From: Actinotignum timonense
GTDB lineage: Bacteria > Actinomycetota > Actinomycetes > Actinomycetales > Actinomycetaceae
Length of the DNA: 64,000 bases
Direction: 5' to 3'
Assembly: GCF_030216305.1 (NCBI RefSeq)
Contig: NZ_JASOKT010000001.1
Location: 186,001 to 250,000 of the forward strand
A program made the translations under genes and the position numbers. Positions 53,081-62,297 of this stretch are shown piece after piece. The notes under the pieces were generated by a model, which worked only from the letters and a program-made list of their open reading frames with translations, was not told where the DNA came from and searched no databases. The stretch's first letter is position 1. Each line of letters begins with the position of its first letter.

Positions 53081-55516
53081 TTACCCTTGGGAACTCGCCG
53101 GGAAGCTCAGGACCCCCGCCCCGGTTCCGGTGGAGATAGGGCCGGAGGAAACCACGGCGCGCCGCTTGGTACCCCCACGCGTACCGTTAGCCGCTTCACT
53201 CGATCCGGTGTGGATAGAGGACGACGGCGACACCGTCTTTGCGTGGGCACTAGTCGAAGCGGCCGCGTGCGCGGGGCTCACCACGCCGGAGGAGATAACC
53301 ATGCCGGTTTTACGCGCGGTGCCCGTGCTTGCGGTGCCGGTTCCGTTAGTTGCGGTACCAGATGTAGTACGTGCGCCGCCCGTGACAGCCGCATCCTTAG
53401 CGGTAGCGCTCGAGGTATCCGCGGTGGCTGCCGCGCTGCGCGAGGTACGACGACGCCGCGTAGCCGGCTGCTTCTCGGACTTGTCCTGTTTATCTGGCTT
53501 CTCCGAGTTTTCAGATTTCTCCGACTTTTCCGGCTTCTCCCGCTTCGCGGATTTCCGTGATTCGGCGGGTTTGTCGGTTTTCTCCTGGTTGTCCGCCTTC
53601 TCCTGGCTATCTTTCTGCTGCGCATCAGCATGCCCGGCAGCGGCGATGGAATTCATCATCTGCACGGCCGCCTCGCGCTGCGGCGCGGTGGCTTCCCGCC
53701 GCGCCTTGCGCTTGCGGGGTGCGTGAGGTTCTTCGTTTTCCTCCACCGGGTGATCATGAATAATATAGCCGCGCCCTTCGCAGGCCTCACAAACGGTCGA
53801 GAAGGCCTCCACGAGGCCCTGCCCCACGCGCTTGCGGGTCATCTGCACCAAGCCCAGGGAGGTCACTTCCGCCACCTGGTGGCGGGTGCGATCCCGCCCG
53901 AGGCACTCGATGAGCCGGCGCAGCACCAGATCACGGTTGGATTCCAGGACCATATCAATAAAGTCAATGACCACAATCCCGCCGATATCGCGCAGCCGCA
54001 ATTGCCGCACGATTTCCTCGGCCGCTTCCAGATTATTGCGGGTGACAGTTTCTTCCAGCGAGCCGCCCGATCCGGTGAATTTCCCGGTGTTCACATCCAC
54101 AACCGTCATGGCTTCGGTGCGGTCAATAACCAGGGTTCCACCCGAGGGCAGCCACACCTTGCGATCAAAAGCCTTAGCCAGCTGCTCTTCCACCCGGTAA
54201 GCCTCGAAAATATCGCGAGAATCATCCCAGCGGCTCACCCGATCCATGAGTTCGGGAGACAGCTCTTCCACATAGGTGGAGATCGTTTCCCAGGCATCCT
54301 CACCCTGCACACGCAAGGAATCAAAATCTTCGTTGAAGATATCGCGTACAACCCGCACGGCCAGTTCCGGTTCGCTCTTGAGCACCTGCGGGGCGGTTTT
54401 CGCCGCCTTGGCCTTGCGCTGAATTTCCTTCCAGCTCTTCGTCAGGCGATCCACGTCATTCTGGAGCTGTTCCGCGCTCGCCCCTTCGGCGGCGGTACGC
54501 ACAATAACGCCGTGATCTTCCGGCACAATTTCTTTAAGGAGCTTCTTGAGCCGCGAGCGTTCCGAATCGGGAAGCTTACGCGAAATACCGGTCATATCCC
54601 CACCGGGAACAAGAACAAGATGCCGCCCGGCCAGGGTAACCTGGCTGGTCAGGCGCGCGCCCTTATGACCAATAGGATCCTTGGTGACCTGCACCAGCAC
54701 GGTATCCCCGGATTTCAGGGCCTGCTCAATGCGGCGATTCTTCCCGGTAACCCCGGCGGCTTTCCAATCAACTTCCCCGGCGTACAGGACCGCATTGCGC
54801 CCCTTACCGATATCCACGAAAGCGGCTTCCATTGAGGGCAGCACATTTTGCACCCGCCCCAGGTACACATTGCCGACCATGGAAATTTGGGTATGCCGCG
54901 CCACGTAATGCTCGACGAGCACATCATCTTCGAGCACCGCGATCTGGTTGAGCCCATCACGTTCACGCACGATCATGTCACGCTTGACCGATTCGCGCCG
55001 CGCCAGGTATTCCACTTCCGTAATGGAACCGCGCCGGCGCGCTGAACCCTCGCGGTTTTCGCGGCGCCGGGCCCGCTTGGCGGCCAGGCGAGTGGAGCCC
55101 CGGGGCGCTGCCACTTCATCATCCGAAGAAAGGCTACGACGACGCCTGCGGGTGGGCGCTTCCGAAGCACCTTCCGTTTCTTCGTGCTCGCCTTCTTCAG
55201 AGGCGGCGTCGTCGTGCTCCGCACTTCGAGGCGTGCGGGCGGATGAATCATGCTCGCCACGTTCGCGCCGGCGGGTGCGCCGGGAGGAAGAATTATCGCC
55301 GGAATCGGAATCTGCACCGCTGGAGGAATCGTCATCAACGAGGTAGGTGACCCGGATGGCGTTGGCGGCGTCGGGTTCCTGGAAGAGTGGAATATCCGTA
55401 TTAATACGGAAGCGCGGGATGTCCACCGCTTCTTCTTCGGGTACCGGAATAAAAAACGGACTCGCCGCAGCCGCACTCACGGTGCCGTACTCCGACGCGG
55501 TGGCTTCTTTCGCCAT
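53081..55516 (-). CDS. rne: Ribonuclease E/G
   Basis: This 811-aa endonuclease serves mRNA decay and rRNA processing. The N-terminal 170 residues are acidic/basic low complexity. The S1 domain includes VGNVYLGRVQNVLPSMEAAF. The catalytic part has AMTVVDVNTGKFTG and VVIDFIDM, giving the two Mg-binding Asp residues. The Zn-link is CEAC in TVCEACEGRGY. The C-terminal ~190 residues are a Lys/Glu/Ser/Thr-rich disordered tail with repeated EKSEK-type units, likely a protein/RNA scaffold. It precedes rplU-rpmA-obgE as in other actinobacteria. Confidence 0.95.
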   Translation of the reverse strand: MAKEATASEYGTVSAAAASPFFIPVPEEEAVDIPRFRINTDIPLFQEPDAANAIRVTYLVDDDSSSGADSDSGDNSSSRRTRRRERGEHDSSARTPRSAEHDDAASEEGEHEETEGASEAPTRRRRRSLSSDDEVAAPRGSTRLAAKRARRRENREGSARRRGSITEVEYLARRESVKRDMIVRERDGLNQIAVLEDDVLVEHYVARHTQISMVGNVYLGRVQNVLPSMEAAFVDIGKGRNAVLYAGEVDWKAAGVTGKNRRIEQALKSGDTVLVQVTKDPIGHKGARLTSQVTLAGRHLVLVPGGDMTGISRKLPDSERSRLKKLLKEIVPEDHGVIVRTAAEGASAEQLQNDVDRLTKSWKEIQRKAKAAKTAPQVLKSEPELAVRVVRDIFNEDFDSLRVQGEDAWETISTYVEELSPELMDRVSRWDDSRDIFEAYRVEEQLAKAFDRKVWLPSGGTLVIDRTEAMTVVDVNTGKFTGSGGSLEETVTRNNLEAAEEIVRQLRLRDIGGIVVIDFIDMVLESNRDLVLRRLIECLGRDRTRHQVAEVTSLGLVQMTRKRVGQGLVEAFSTVCEACEGRGYIIHDHPVEENEEPHAPRKRKARREATAPQREAAVQMMNSIAAAGHADAQQKDSQEKADNQEKTDKPAESRKSAKREKPEKSEKSENSEKPDKQDKSEKQPATRRRRTSRSAAATADTSSATAKDAAVTGGARTTSGTATNGTGTASTGTARKTGMVISSGVVSPAHAAASTSAHAKTVSPSSSIHTGSSEAANGTRGGTKRRAVVSSGPISTGTGAGVLSFPASSQG

Positions 55517-56012
55517 TCATCTACACTTCCCGACGGGCGCGCACCCCGTATCCCGTGCGGGCCTGTCACCATTGCGGCCAATGCCGCGCAAGCATATCCA
55601 CGTTCGAGGGCATATCCGGCACTCACAATCTGCCGGCCAGGTTCTTCACTACCTCAAACCACCGGGGCGATACGGTAGCGCCCGGTACACTGATACCGAT
55701 TCTACATGAGGAGACCTCGACCGGCGCTGGGAGATTCCCGAGATCTCCGCAAAGGCGGCGCCTCAGCGGAACGCGCAATCGCCACCACATGAGGCCGGCC
55801 GGGACTTTCGTCCTTATTTTTTGACAGGTGTCGCTAACCTGTGTGCCAGATGGCACATGAGCACCGCGCCGGACAAAAGTCCCTCGTGTTCGATACCTCT
55901 TATTGCCACTGCGGTGAGTAGGATCGAGGGTGAAAAATTGATCGCGCTGCTACGGGACCACCGCAGCGCTCCACGCGCGATCACACGTGTTACACATCGG
56001 AAAGGTGAAAAG
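55517..56012. other. Divergent upstream region of rne and cydA
   Basis: About 500 bp separate rne and cydA. Open frames cross it, but I see no supported gene. A long in-frame extension of cydA to 55821 is not credible, since it lacks homology. The right half contains adjacent inverted repeats (55824-55857) that may control the cyd operon. Confidence 0.6.
55824..55857 (+). promoter_or_regulatory. Two adjacent inverted repeats upstream of cydA
   Basis: ACAGGT-N7-ACCTGT occupies 55824-55842 and overlaps a TTGACA box (55821-55826). It is followed at once by TGTGCCAGATGGCACA (55842-55857), which has the 16-bp TGTGN-N6-NCACA layout of CRP/FNR-family sites. A GlxR-type or other redox regulator of the cyd operon is plausible. 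No good -10 follows at the expected spacing, so the promoter is not placed. Confidence 0.45.
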
Positions 56013-57518
56013 GTGGATCCGATCACCCTTGCGCGATGGCAGTTCGGTATTACAACCGTCTACCACTGGCTTCAGGTGCCCCTGACCATTGGCCTGTCTG
56101 TCATCGTTGCGTATATGCAAACTAAGGCCCGCAAAACGGGCGATCCGAAGTGGCAGCGGATTACCGATTTCTTCGGCAAGATCCTGCTCATCAACTTCGC
56201 GCTCGGCGTTGCCACCGGTATCGTGCAGGAATTCCAGTTCGGTTTGAACTGGTCGGAGTACTCGCGTTTCGTCGGTGACATCTTCGGCGCCCCGCTCGCT
56301 TTCGAGGCTCTCCTGGCGTTCTTCCTGGAGTCCACGTTCCTCGGATTGTGGATCTTCGGCAAGGGCCGCCTCTCCCCCAAGATGCACAACCTGACCATCT
56401 GGCTTTTCTCCATGGGTACCGTGATCTCCGCGGCCTGGATTTTGGCCGCGAACTCCTTCATGCAGGATCCGCACGGCGCGGTCTTCAACCCGGAAACCGG
56501 GCGCGCTGAGCTGGACGGCATGGCGGGCTTCCTCGGGCTGTTCGCCAATACCACCTGGGTACTCACCTTCCTCCACACCATGGGCGCCGCCTTCACACTG
56601 GCCGGCGTTGTGGTGGCCGGCTTCGCCTTCTGGTGGATGGCCCGCTCTATTCGCCTCTCCGGCAATGAAGTTGAGGCACGCGAATACTGGAAGCCCACCG
56701 CCAAGCTCGGCCTCAAGGTCACCCTGGTTGCCGCGATTATCGCCGCGCTCTCCGGCCACTACATGGGCCAGCACCTCGGCGTGATCCAGCCACCCAAGGC
56801 CGCGGCCATGATGGGCGTGTGCCAGGGTGAAGAAAACGCCAAGCTGTCCCTCGTGATGTGGGGCAATAGCTGCGAGGACGCCACCTCCATTTACGTGCCG
56901 ATTCCCGGTCTGGAATCCTTCATGATGACCAACCACTGGTCCGGCCCCGAATCGCGGCTGGAATCCATTAGCGAAGCTAATGAGCGGGTGCGGGATCGCA
57001 TCCACCAGATGGAAAACGTCAATGCGGAACTCGTGGAGAAATTCGATACCGCGTTCGAAAATCAGCAGGTCACCCCGAATGTTCTGGCCTCCTACTACTC
57101 CTTCCGCGTGATGGTCGGAGTTGGATTGCTGGACATCCTCATCGCGGCCCTCGGGTTGTGGGTGCTGCGCGGTGATCGGATCATGCGTTCGGAAAGCTGG
57201 GGTAAGTTCTGGCTGTGGATGATTCCGCTGCAATTCGTGGCGAACTCCGCGGGCTGGATCCTGACCGAAATTGGCCGCCAGCCGTGGATCGTGTACCCGA
57301 CTCAAATCGACGGCGTGCTTCTTATGACGGATCTGGGTGTTTCCCATTCCGTCAACGGTGGCAGCGTGGCCTTCTCGCTAACGATCTTCACGGTGCTCTA
57401 CTCGGCACTGGGCGTGGTGTGGGTGTGGCTCCTGGGCCGCTACCTGCGCGAGGGTATCAATACCCACAAGAAGGTCGTCGAATACGATGCGAAATCTACC
57501 CCGAATTTCGTTTACTAG
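56013..57518 (+). CDS. cydA: Cytochrome bd quinol oxidase subunit I
   Basis: This 501-aa membrane subunit carries the hemes and the quinol site. The start is GTG 56013 after AAAGGTGA, giving DPITLARWQFGITTVYHWLQ with the heme-ligand His18. Conserved LNFALGVATGIVQEFQFGLN and GRQPWIVYPTQ (about 421-431) are present, with nine or so helices. It starts the cydABDC operon; cydB follows at 9 bp. The enzyme has high oxygen affinity and supports growth at low oxygen or under nitric oxide or sulfide stress. Confidence 0.97.
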   Translation: MDPITLARWQFGITTVYHWLQVPLTIGLSVIVAYMQTKARKTGDPKWQRITDFFGKILLINFALGVATGIVQEFQFGLNWSEYSRFVGDIFGAPLAFEALLAFFLESTFLGLWIFGKGRLSPKMHNLTIWLFSMGTVISAAWILAANSFMQDPHGAVFNPETGRAELDGMAGFLGLFANTTWVLTFLHTMGAAFTLAGVVVAGFAFWWMARSIRLSGNEVEAREYWKPTAKLGLKVTLVAAIIAALSGHYMGQHLGVIQPPKAAAMMGVCQGEENAKLSLVMWGNSCEDATSIYVPIPGLESFMMTNHWSGPESRLESISEANERVRDRIHQMENVNAELVEKFDTAFENQQVTPNVLASYYSFRVMVGVGLLDILIAALGLWVLRGDRIMRSESWGKFWLWMIPLQFVANSAGWILTEIGRQPWIVYPTQIDGVLLMTDLGVSHSVNGGSVAFSLTIFTVLYSALGVVWVWLLGRYLREGINTHKKVVEYDAKSTPNFVY

Positions 57519-57527
57519 GAGGACCTC

Positions 57528-58655
57528 ATGGAACAAACATTTTTGATGACACTGTGGTTCATCCTCGTAGCGGTCCTGTGGATTGGTTTCCTCGCTCTGG
57601 AGGGCTTCGGCTACGGCGTGGGGATGTTCCTCAAGACCTTTGCGCGTAATGAACGTGAACGCCGCGCGATGATCAACTCGATTGGCCCCCACTGGGATGG
57701 CAACGAAGTGTGGCTGCTCACCGCCGGTGGCGCTACTTTCGCGGCGTTCCCGGAATGGTACGCCACCATGTTCTCGGGCATGTACATCGCCCTTGTCCTC
57801 GTGCTCGTCTGCCTCATTATCCGGATCTGCGCCCTGGAATGGCGCAAGATGATCCGCACCGAGCGCTGGCGTAACACCTGGGACACCCTGCATTGCATCG
57901 TCTCGTGGATCGTCTCGATCCTCTTCGGGGTGGCTTTCGCTAACCTCGTGGCCGGGATGAAAATCGAAGTGGGCAACTACTCCTCCGGTGAGTTCGTGGC
58001 CGTGGCACCCGATGCGGTGACCTGGGAAGCCCTCGCGGATAACCACCACTACCTGACCGGCGGGTTCTTCTCGCTGCTCACTCCCTTCACCATCCTGGGC
58101 GGGCTCGTGACCCTCTCGCTCTTCTTCAGCCACGGCGCGCTGTGGCTCTCGATTAAGACGGCTGGTGAACTCCAGTTGCGCTCCATTAACCTGGCGAAGC
58201 GCACCACCGTGATCTCCACGGCCATCACCGCGGTCTGGGCGCTGTGGGCCTACTTTGTGTACAGCTCGCAGGTGCTGGCGATTATCCCGCTGGCTATCTG
58301 CGCGCTGCTCCTCATTGCCACTGTGGTAGCCACCTGGGCCAACCGCGAAATTCTGGCCTTCGGGCTGCACTTCGCGGCGATTGCCGGGGCGGTATCCACC
58401 ATCTTCGCGATGATGGTTCCCTACGTCATGAAGTCGTCGATCAACGAGGCCTACTCCCTCACGATCGCGCAGGCTTCGGCCACCGCGCCAACGCAAACCA
58501 TCATGACCATTGCGGCACTCATCTTCGTTCCGATCGTCCTCGGTTACACGGTGTGGGCATACTCCGTGTTCCGCAAGCGCATTGACGCTGGCCAAATCCC
58601 CGAGGAACCCGTGGGATTGGAACCGAAGAAGATCCGCGAGTTCGAGGTTCGCTAA
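57528..58655 (+). CDS. cydB: Cytochrome bd quinol oxidase subunit II
   Basis: This 375-aa partner of CydA has eight predicted helices. LWFILVAVLWIGFLALEGFG followed by YGVGMFL is the conserved first helix, and INSIGPHWDGNEVWLLTAGG is the diagnostic loop. AGGAGG precedes the ATG. A terminator-like hairpin follows its stop, so cydDC may be partly separate. Confidence 0.97.
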   Translation: MEQTFLMTLWFILVAVLWIGFLALEGFGYGVGMFLKTFARNERERRAMINSIGPHWDGNEVWLLTAGGATFAAFPEWYATMFSGMYIALVLVLVCLIIRICALEWRKMIRTERWRNTWDTLHCIVSWIVSILFGVAFANLVAGMKIEVGNYSSGEFVAVAPDAVTWEALADNHHYLTGGFFSLLTPFTILGGLVTLSLFFSHGALWLSIKTAGELQLRSINLAKRTTVISTAITAVWALWAYFVYSSQVLAIIPLAICALLLIATVVATWANREILAFGLHFAAIAGAVSTIFAMMVPYVMKSSINEAYSLTIAQASATAPTQTIMTIAALIFVPIVLGYTVWAYSVFRKRIDAGQIPEEPVGLEPKKIREFEVR

Positions 58656-58670
58656 GTAGCACGTGAGATC

Positions 58671-58707
58671 GGGAGGCCGCGCCCACGCACCGTGCGCGCG
58701 GCCTCCC
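58671..58707 (+). terminator. Hairpin between cydB and cydD
   Basis: GGGAGGCCGCGC (58671-58682) pairs with GCGCGGCCTCCC (58696-58707) over 12 bp. It lies 15 bp past the cydB stop and lacks a long T-run. It could attenuate readthrough into cydD; 58708-58828 would then hold a second promoter. Confidence 0.65.
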
Positions 58708-58828
58708 CTCATAAACCCGCACCTTCAAAAACTCGCTCTTAAACCGCCGTAGCGGCCTCGCGAATTCGCGTGGCCGCCGGGTAAGCAATACCGGGCGGGC
58801 TACGATAAAGCAGAGTGCAAGGAGAAGA

Positions 58829-60538
58829 ATGAAGCCCGTTGATGCTCGACTCATGAAATTTGCGCCCACGGCGCGCCGCTACGTCGCCTTACTCGGCGGC
58901 GTTGGTTTTCTCGAAACAGCGCTCGTGCTCGCGCAATGCTTCTTTATTGCCGCTTCGGTCGCCCCGGTGGCAGACGGCGATCTCACCTTCCGTGATATTG
59001 GCTGGCCCGTGTTCGGGGTCGCTGCGGCTTTCACCGCGCGCAGCCTTCTCATCTATATCCGCGAATCCTACGGCCACCGCGCCGCGCTGCGCACCATCGC
59101 CAATCTGCGCGCCCGGGTACTACGCCGCGCCGGTGATCTGGGCGACCGCTGGCTCGCCGCGGGAAACACCTCCACCACCGTCACCCTGGTGACCTCCGGG
59201 CTGGACGACTTGGAACCCTATTTCGTCAAATTCCTCCCCCAGCTCATCCTCACCTGCACGGTCACCCCCTTCGCGCTCGTCGTTATTCTTTTCCTCGATT
59301 GGGTGAGCGCTATCGCCATCGTGGCCTGCATCCCTCTCATCCCGATTTTCATGATCCTCATCGGGCGCATGACCCAGGCATTCTCCAATGAGCGCCTCGC
59401 CTCCATGCAGCGCCTCGGCCAGCAGCTCCTTGACCTCCTGGGCGGCCTTTCCACCCTCAAGGCGCTCGGGCGTGAAGAAGGCCCGGCCCGGCGCGTCAAG
59501 CACCTCGGGGATGATTACGCGAAGAAAACGCTCCAGACTCTCTATATAGCTTTCCTTTCCGGCGCCGTTCTGGAATTCCTCGCCACCCTCTCCACCGCCC
59601 TCGTTGCGGTGGAGGTAGGCCTGCGCATGGTGGCCGGAAACGTCTCCCTTTTCACCGGCCTGACGATTATTATGCTCACGCCGGAAGTCTTTAAACCGCT
59701 GCGGGAAGTGGGCACCCAATTCCACGCCTCCTCCAACGGGGTGGCCGCTTCCGCCCAGGTCTTTGACCTACTCGAACAGCCCCTGCCCGTGGAAGACGGC
59801 ACGCTCGACTGCCCCGATCTGGCCACCTCCCCCATCACCATCTCCGACCTTTCGGTGCTCGCCCCGGGCCGCGATACCATCGCTCCCTCGCACCTGAATG
59901 CCCAGATCCTTCCCGGGCACGTCACGGCTTTGCGCGGGGCTTCCGGTTCCGGAAAAACGACGACGGCGAATGTGCTCCTCCGCTTCATTACCCCCGATAG
60001 CGGAACCGTTCATATCGGCACCACCCCGCTCGCAGACATCCGCCGAGAAAGCCTGTGGGCGCAGGTTTCTTGGGTATCGCAACGTCCGGTGATCGTACCG
60101 GGAACCGTGGCGGAAAATATCGGGGTAACGCCGGGCCCGGCCCTGGAGCGCGCCGCCGCCCTCGCCGGCTTTGATGAGGTCATCGCCGAGCTTCCCGAAG
60201 GCTGGAATACCTTCATTGGGCAGGGCGGGGTGGGCCTTTCCGTGGGCCAGCGCCAACGCCTCGCCCTCACCCGCGCCCTGGTATCCGAGCGCCCGCTGGT
60301 GCTCCTCGATGAACCTTCCGCCCACCTGGATGCCCGTAGCGAAAAGCGCGTCGTCGAATCTGTTGCGCATCTACGCGCGCAGGGCCGCACCGTTATTGTG
60401 ATCGCGCACCGCACCGCGCTTCTCGATCTTGCCGACGCGGTTATTGATGTTGTATCGACGACGGCGCAACCGGCCACCGTACCAACGAAAAACGCCACCG
60501 CATCCACTAACTCCCAGACAACCGAGGTGACCAAGTGA
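58829..60538 (+). CDS. cydD: Thiol reductant ABC exporter subunit CydD
   Basis: This 569-aa half-transporter has six membrane helices (about 20-300) and an ATPase domain with Walker A GASGSGKTT, signature LSVGQRQRLALTRALV and VLLDEPSAHLD. CydDC exports cysteine/glutathione-type thiols or handles heme and is needed to assemble cytochrome bd. A GCAAGGAGA site precedes the ATG. cydC overlaps its 3' end by 4 nt. Confidence 0.94.
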   Translation: MKPVDARLMKFAPTARRYVALLGGVGFLETALVLAQCFFIAASVAPVADGDLTFRDIGWPVFGVAAAFTARSLLIYIRESYGHRAALRTIANLRARVLRRAGDLGDRWLAAGNTSTTVTLVTSGLDDLEPYFVKFLPQLILTCTVTPFALVVILFLDWVSAIAIVACIPLIPIFMILIGRMTQAFSNERLASMQRLGQQLLDLLGGLSTLKALGREEGPARRVKHLGDDYAKKTLQTLYIAFLSGAVLEFLATLSTALVAVEVGLRMVAGNVSLFTGLTIIMLTPEVFKPLREVGTQFHASSNGVAASAQVFDLLEQPLPVEDGTLDCPDLATSPITISDLSVLAPGRDTIAPSHLNAQILPGHVTALRGASGSGKTTTANVLLRFITPDSGTVHIGTTPLADIRRESLWAQVSWVSQRPVIVPGTVAENIGVTPGPALERAAALAGFDEVIAELPEGWNTFIGQGGVGLSVGQRQRLALTRALVSERPLVLLDEPSAHLDARSEKRVVESVAHLRAQGRTVIVIAHRTALLDLADAVIDVVSTTAQPATVPTKNATASTNSQTTEVTK

Positions 60539-62295
60539 GTACTTTCCCTCAAGACGAACGCCGCGCTCTCATCCGTGCCCTGCGTTTGCTGCGCGTGGAT
60601 AAGGGCGGATTCTGGGGCTCCGTTGCGGCGGGTGCCGCCGGGCTGAGCAGTTCAGTGGCCCTGGCTGCCGTTTCTGCCTGGCTTATTACCCGCGCGTCCC
60701 AAATGCCTCCGGTTCTTGCCCTCGGGGTGGCCACCACCTCGGTGCGTTTCTTCGGGGTGTCCAAGGCGTTGCTGCGCTATGTTAATCGGATTTTCTCGCA
60801 CCGGGTCACCCTCTACGGGATGTCCAATCTGCGTACTGCCGTGTACGCGACGCTGGCCGATTCCCCCACCGACGTCGTCACTTCGGTGCGGCGCGGTGAC
60901 CTGCTCGCCCGTACCGGCCGGGATGTCGATTCCGTTGGCGACGTCGTCGTCAAAGCGGTGCAACCGGGCGCGGTTGCCGGGATAGTCTGCCTGGTCTCCT
61001 GCCTGATCGTGGGGATTCTGTGCCCGCCCATCGGTCTGCTGCTGGCCGGCTGCCTCCTGATTTCCGGTATTCTCGCGCCCTACCTGGCCATGCGCGGCGG
61101 GCGTATCGCCGAAGAAGCGCAGGTGCGTGACGAAACCGAGATCTCCGCTACCGCGCTGACCATGCTGGATTCCGCCGCGGAGCTGCGGGTAGCCGGGCGG
61201 GTGGGCGCCATGGAGGACGTGCAGGAAGCCACCGAACAGCGGATCTTCCGCCACCGCGATGCCGCGGCCCGCCCCCAGGCCCTCGCTATCGCCCTCGATA
61301 CCCTCGCCATGGGGATTGCCGTGGTGAGTGCGATTCTTATCGGGAGCCGCGCCCTGGATGCCGGCACCCTCTCCGCCACCGCGCTGGCGGTCTGCGTGCT
61401 CACCCCGCTCGCCGCTTTCGAAGCCACCCAGGGCCTCGGGGAAGCAGCTATCCAGCTGGTGCGTTCCGCCAAAGCCGCCCAGCGGATCCTCGAGCTCCTC
61501 GACCGCGCCCAGCGCAGTGAGGAACCGGAAGCCCCGGCCCCGGTTGCGGAACGTGGCCTGCATGCCACCGACCTTATTATCGGCTGGCCAGGCGGCCCGG
61601 ATGTGGCCGGGCCTTTCGAGCTGCACGTGGAACGCGGTTCCTCCATCGCCATCGTGGGGCATTCCGGAATCGGGAAATCGACCCTGCTCTACACCCTGGC
61701 GGGAATGCTGCGCCCGCACGCCGGCTCGGTGCGCCTGGACGGGCATGAAGTTTCCACCCTGGATCGGCGCACTGTATCCCACACCCTCACCCTCACGGCG
61801 GAAGACGCCCACGTTTTCGAAACAACCGTGCTGGAAAACCTGCGGGTGGCCCGCCCTTCGGTTACGGAAAGAGAAGCGGTGGAGCTGCTGGTGCGGGCGG
61901 GCCTGGGCACCTGGCTCACCCAGCTTCCGCGCGGGGTACACACCCTGCTGGGAGAGGACGCCGCCACGATTTCCGGTGGAGAACGACGGCGCCTGCTCCT
62001 TGCCCGCGCACTGGCCTCCGACGCGGAGTTCTTGCTCCTGGATGAGCCCGGTGAGCACCTTGACCCGGAAACCGCCGATGAGCTTATCCGCGATTTGCTC
62101 CGGGCCGGTAAGAATAGCTCCGACCCGCGTACTATTATCTTGGTGACGCACCGGCTCACGCCCCTCGATGCGGCCGACGAGGTTATTGTGATAACCCGTG
62201 ATGAGGGCGGTATCGCCCACGTGAGCGCGCGCGGCACCCACGAGGAGCTCACCGAAAGGCTCGCCTCATACGCATGGGCGGCGAAACAGGAATAA
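60535..62295 (+). CDS. cydC: Thiol reductant ABC exporter subunit CydC
   Basis: This 586-aa half-transporter pairs with CydD. Six helices span about 20-320; the ATPase part has GHSGIGKST, signature ISGGERRRLLLARALA and FLLLDEPGEHLD. The start is the GTG at 60535 overlapping the cydD TGA (GTGA). Actinobacteria sometimes fuse cydDC; here they are separate. A sensor kinase starts 2 bp after its stop. Confidence 0.94.
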   Translation: MSTFPQDERRALIRALRLLRVDKGGFWGSVAAGAAGLSSSVALAAVSAWLITRASQMPPVLALGVATTSVRFFGVSKALLRYVNRIFSHRVTLYGMSNLRTAVYATLADSPTDVVTSVRRGDLLARTGRDVDSVGDVVVKAVQPGAVAGIVCLVSCLIVGILCPPIGLLLAGCLLISGILAPYLAMRGGRIAEEAQVRDETEISATALTMLDSAAELRVAGRVGAMEDVQEATEQRIFRHRDAAARPQALAIALDTLAMGIAVVSAILIGSRALDAGTLSATALAVCVLTPLAAFEATQGLGEAAIQLVRSAKAAQRILELLDRAQRSEEPEAPAPVAERGLHATDLIIGWPGGPDVAGPFELHVERGSSIAIVGHSGIGKSTLLYTLAGMLRPHAGSVRLDGHEVSTLDRRTVSHTLTLTAEDAHVFETTVLENLRVARPSVTEREAVELLVRAGLGTWLTQLPRGVHTLLGEDAATISGGERRRLLLARALASDAEFLLLDEPGEHLDPETADELIRDLLRAGKNSSDPRTIILVTHRLTPLDAADEVIVITRDEGGIAHVSARGTHEELTERLASYAWAAKQE

Positions 62296-62297
62296 GG

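Noticed and set aside
55842-55857. A definite FNR or GlxR site
   Set aside because: The half-sites TGTGC/GCACA differ from the usual TGTGA/TCACA, so I list it only as a CRP/FNR-like inverted repeat.
55950-57347. A 465-codon minus-strand open frame opposite cydA
   Set aside because: Antisense shadow of a well-conserved oxidase subunit.
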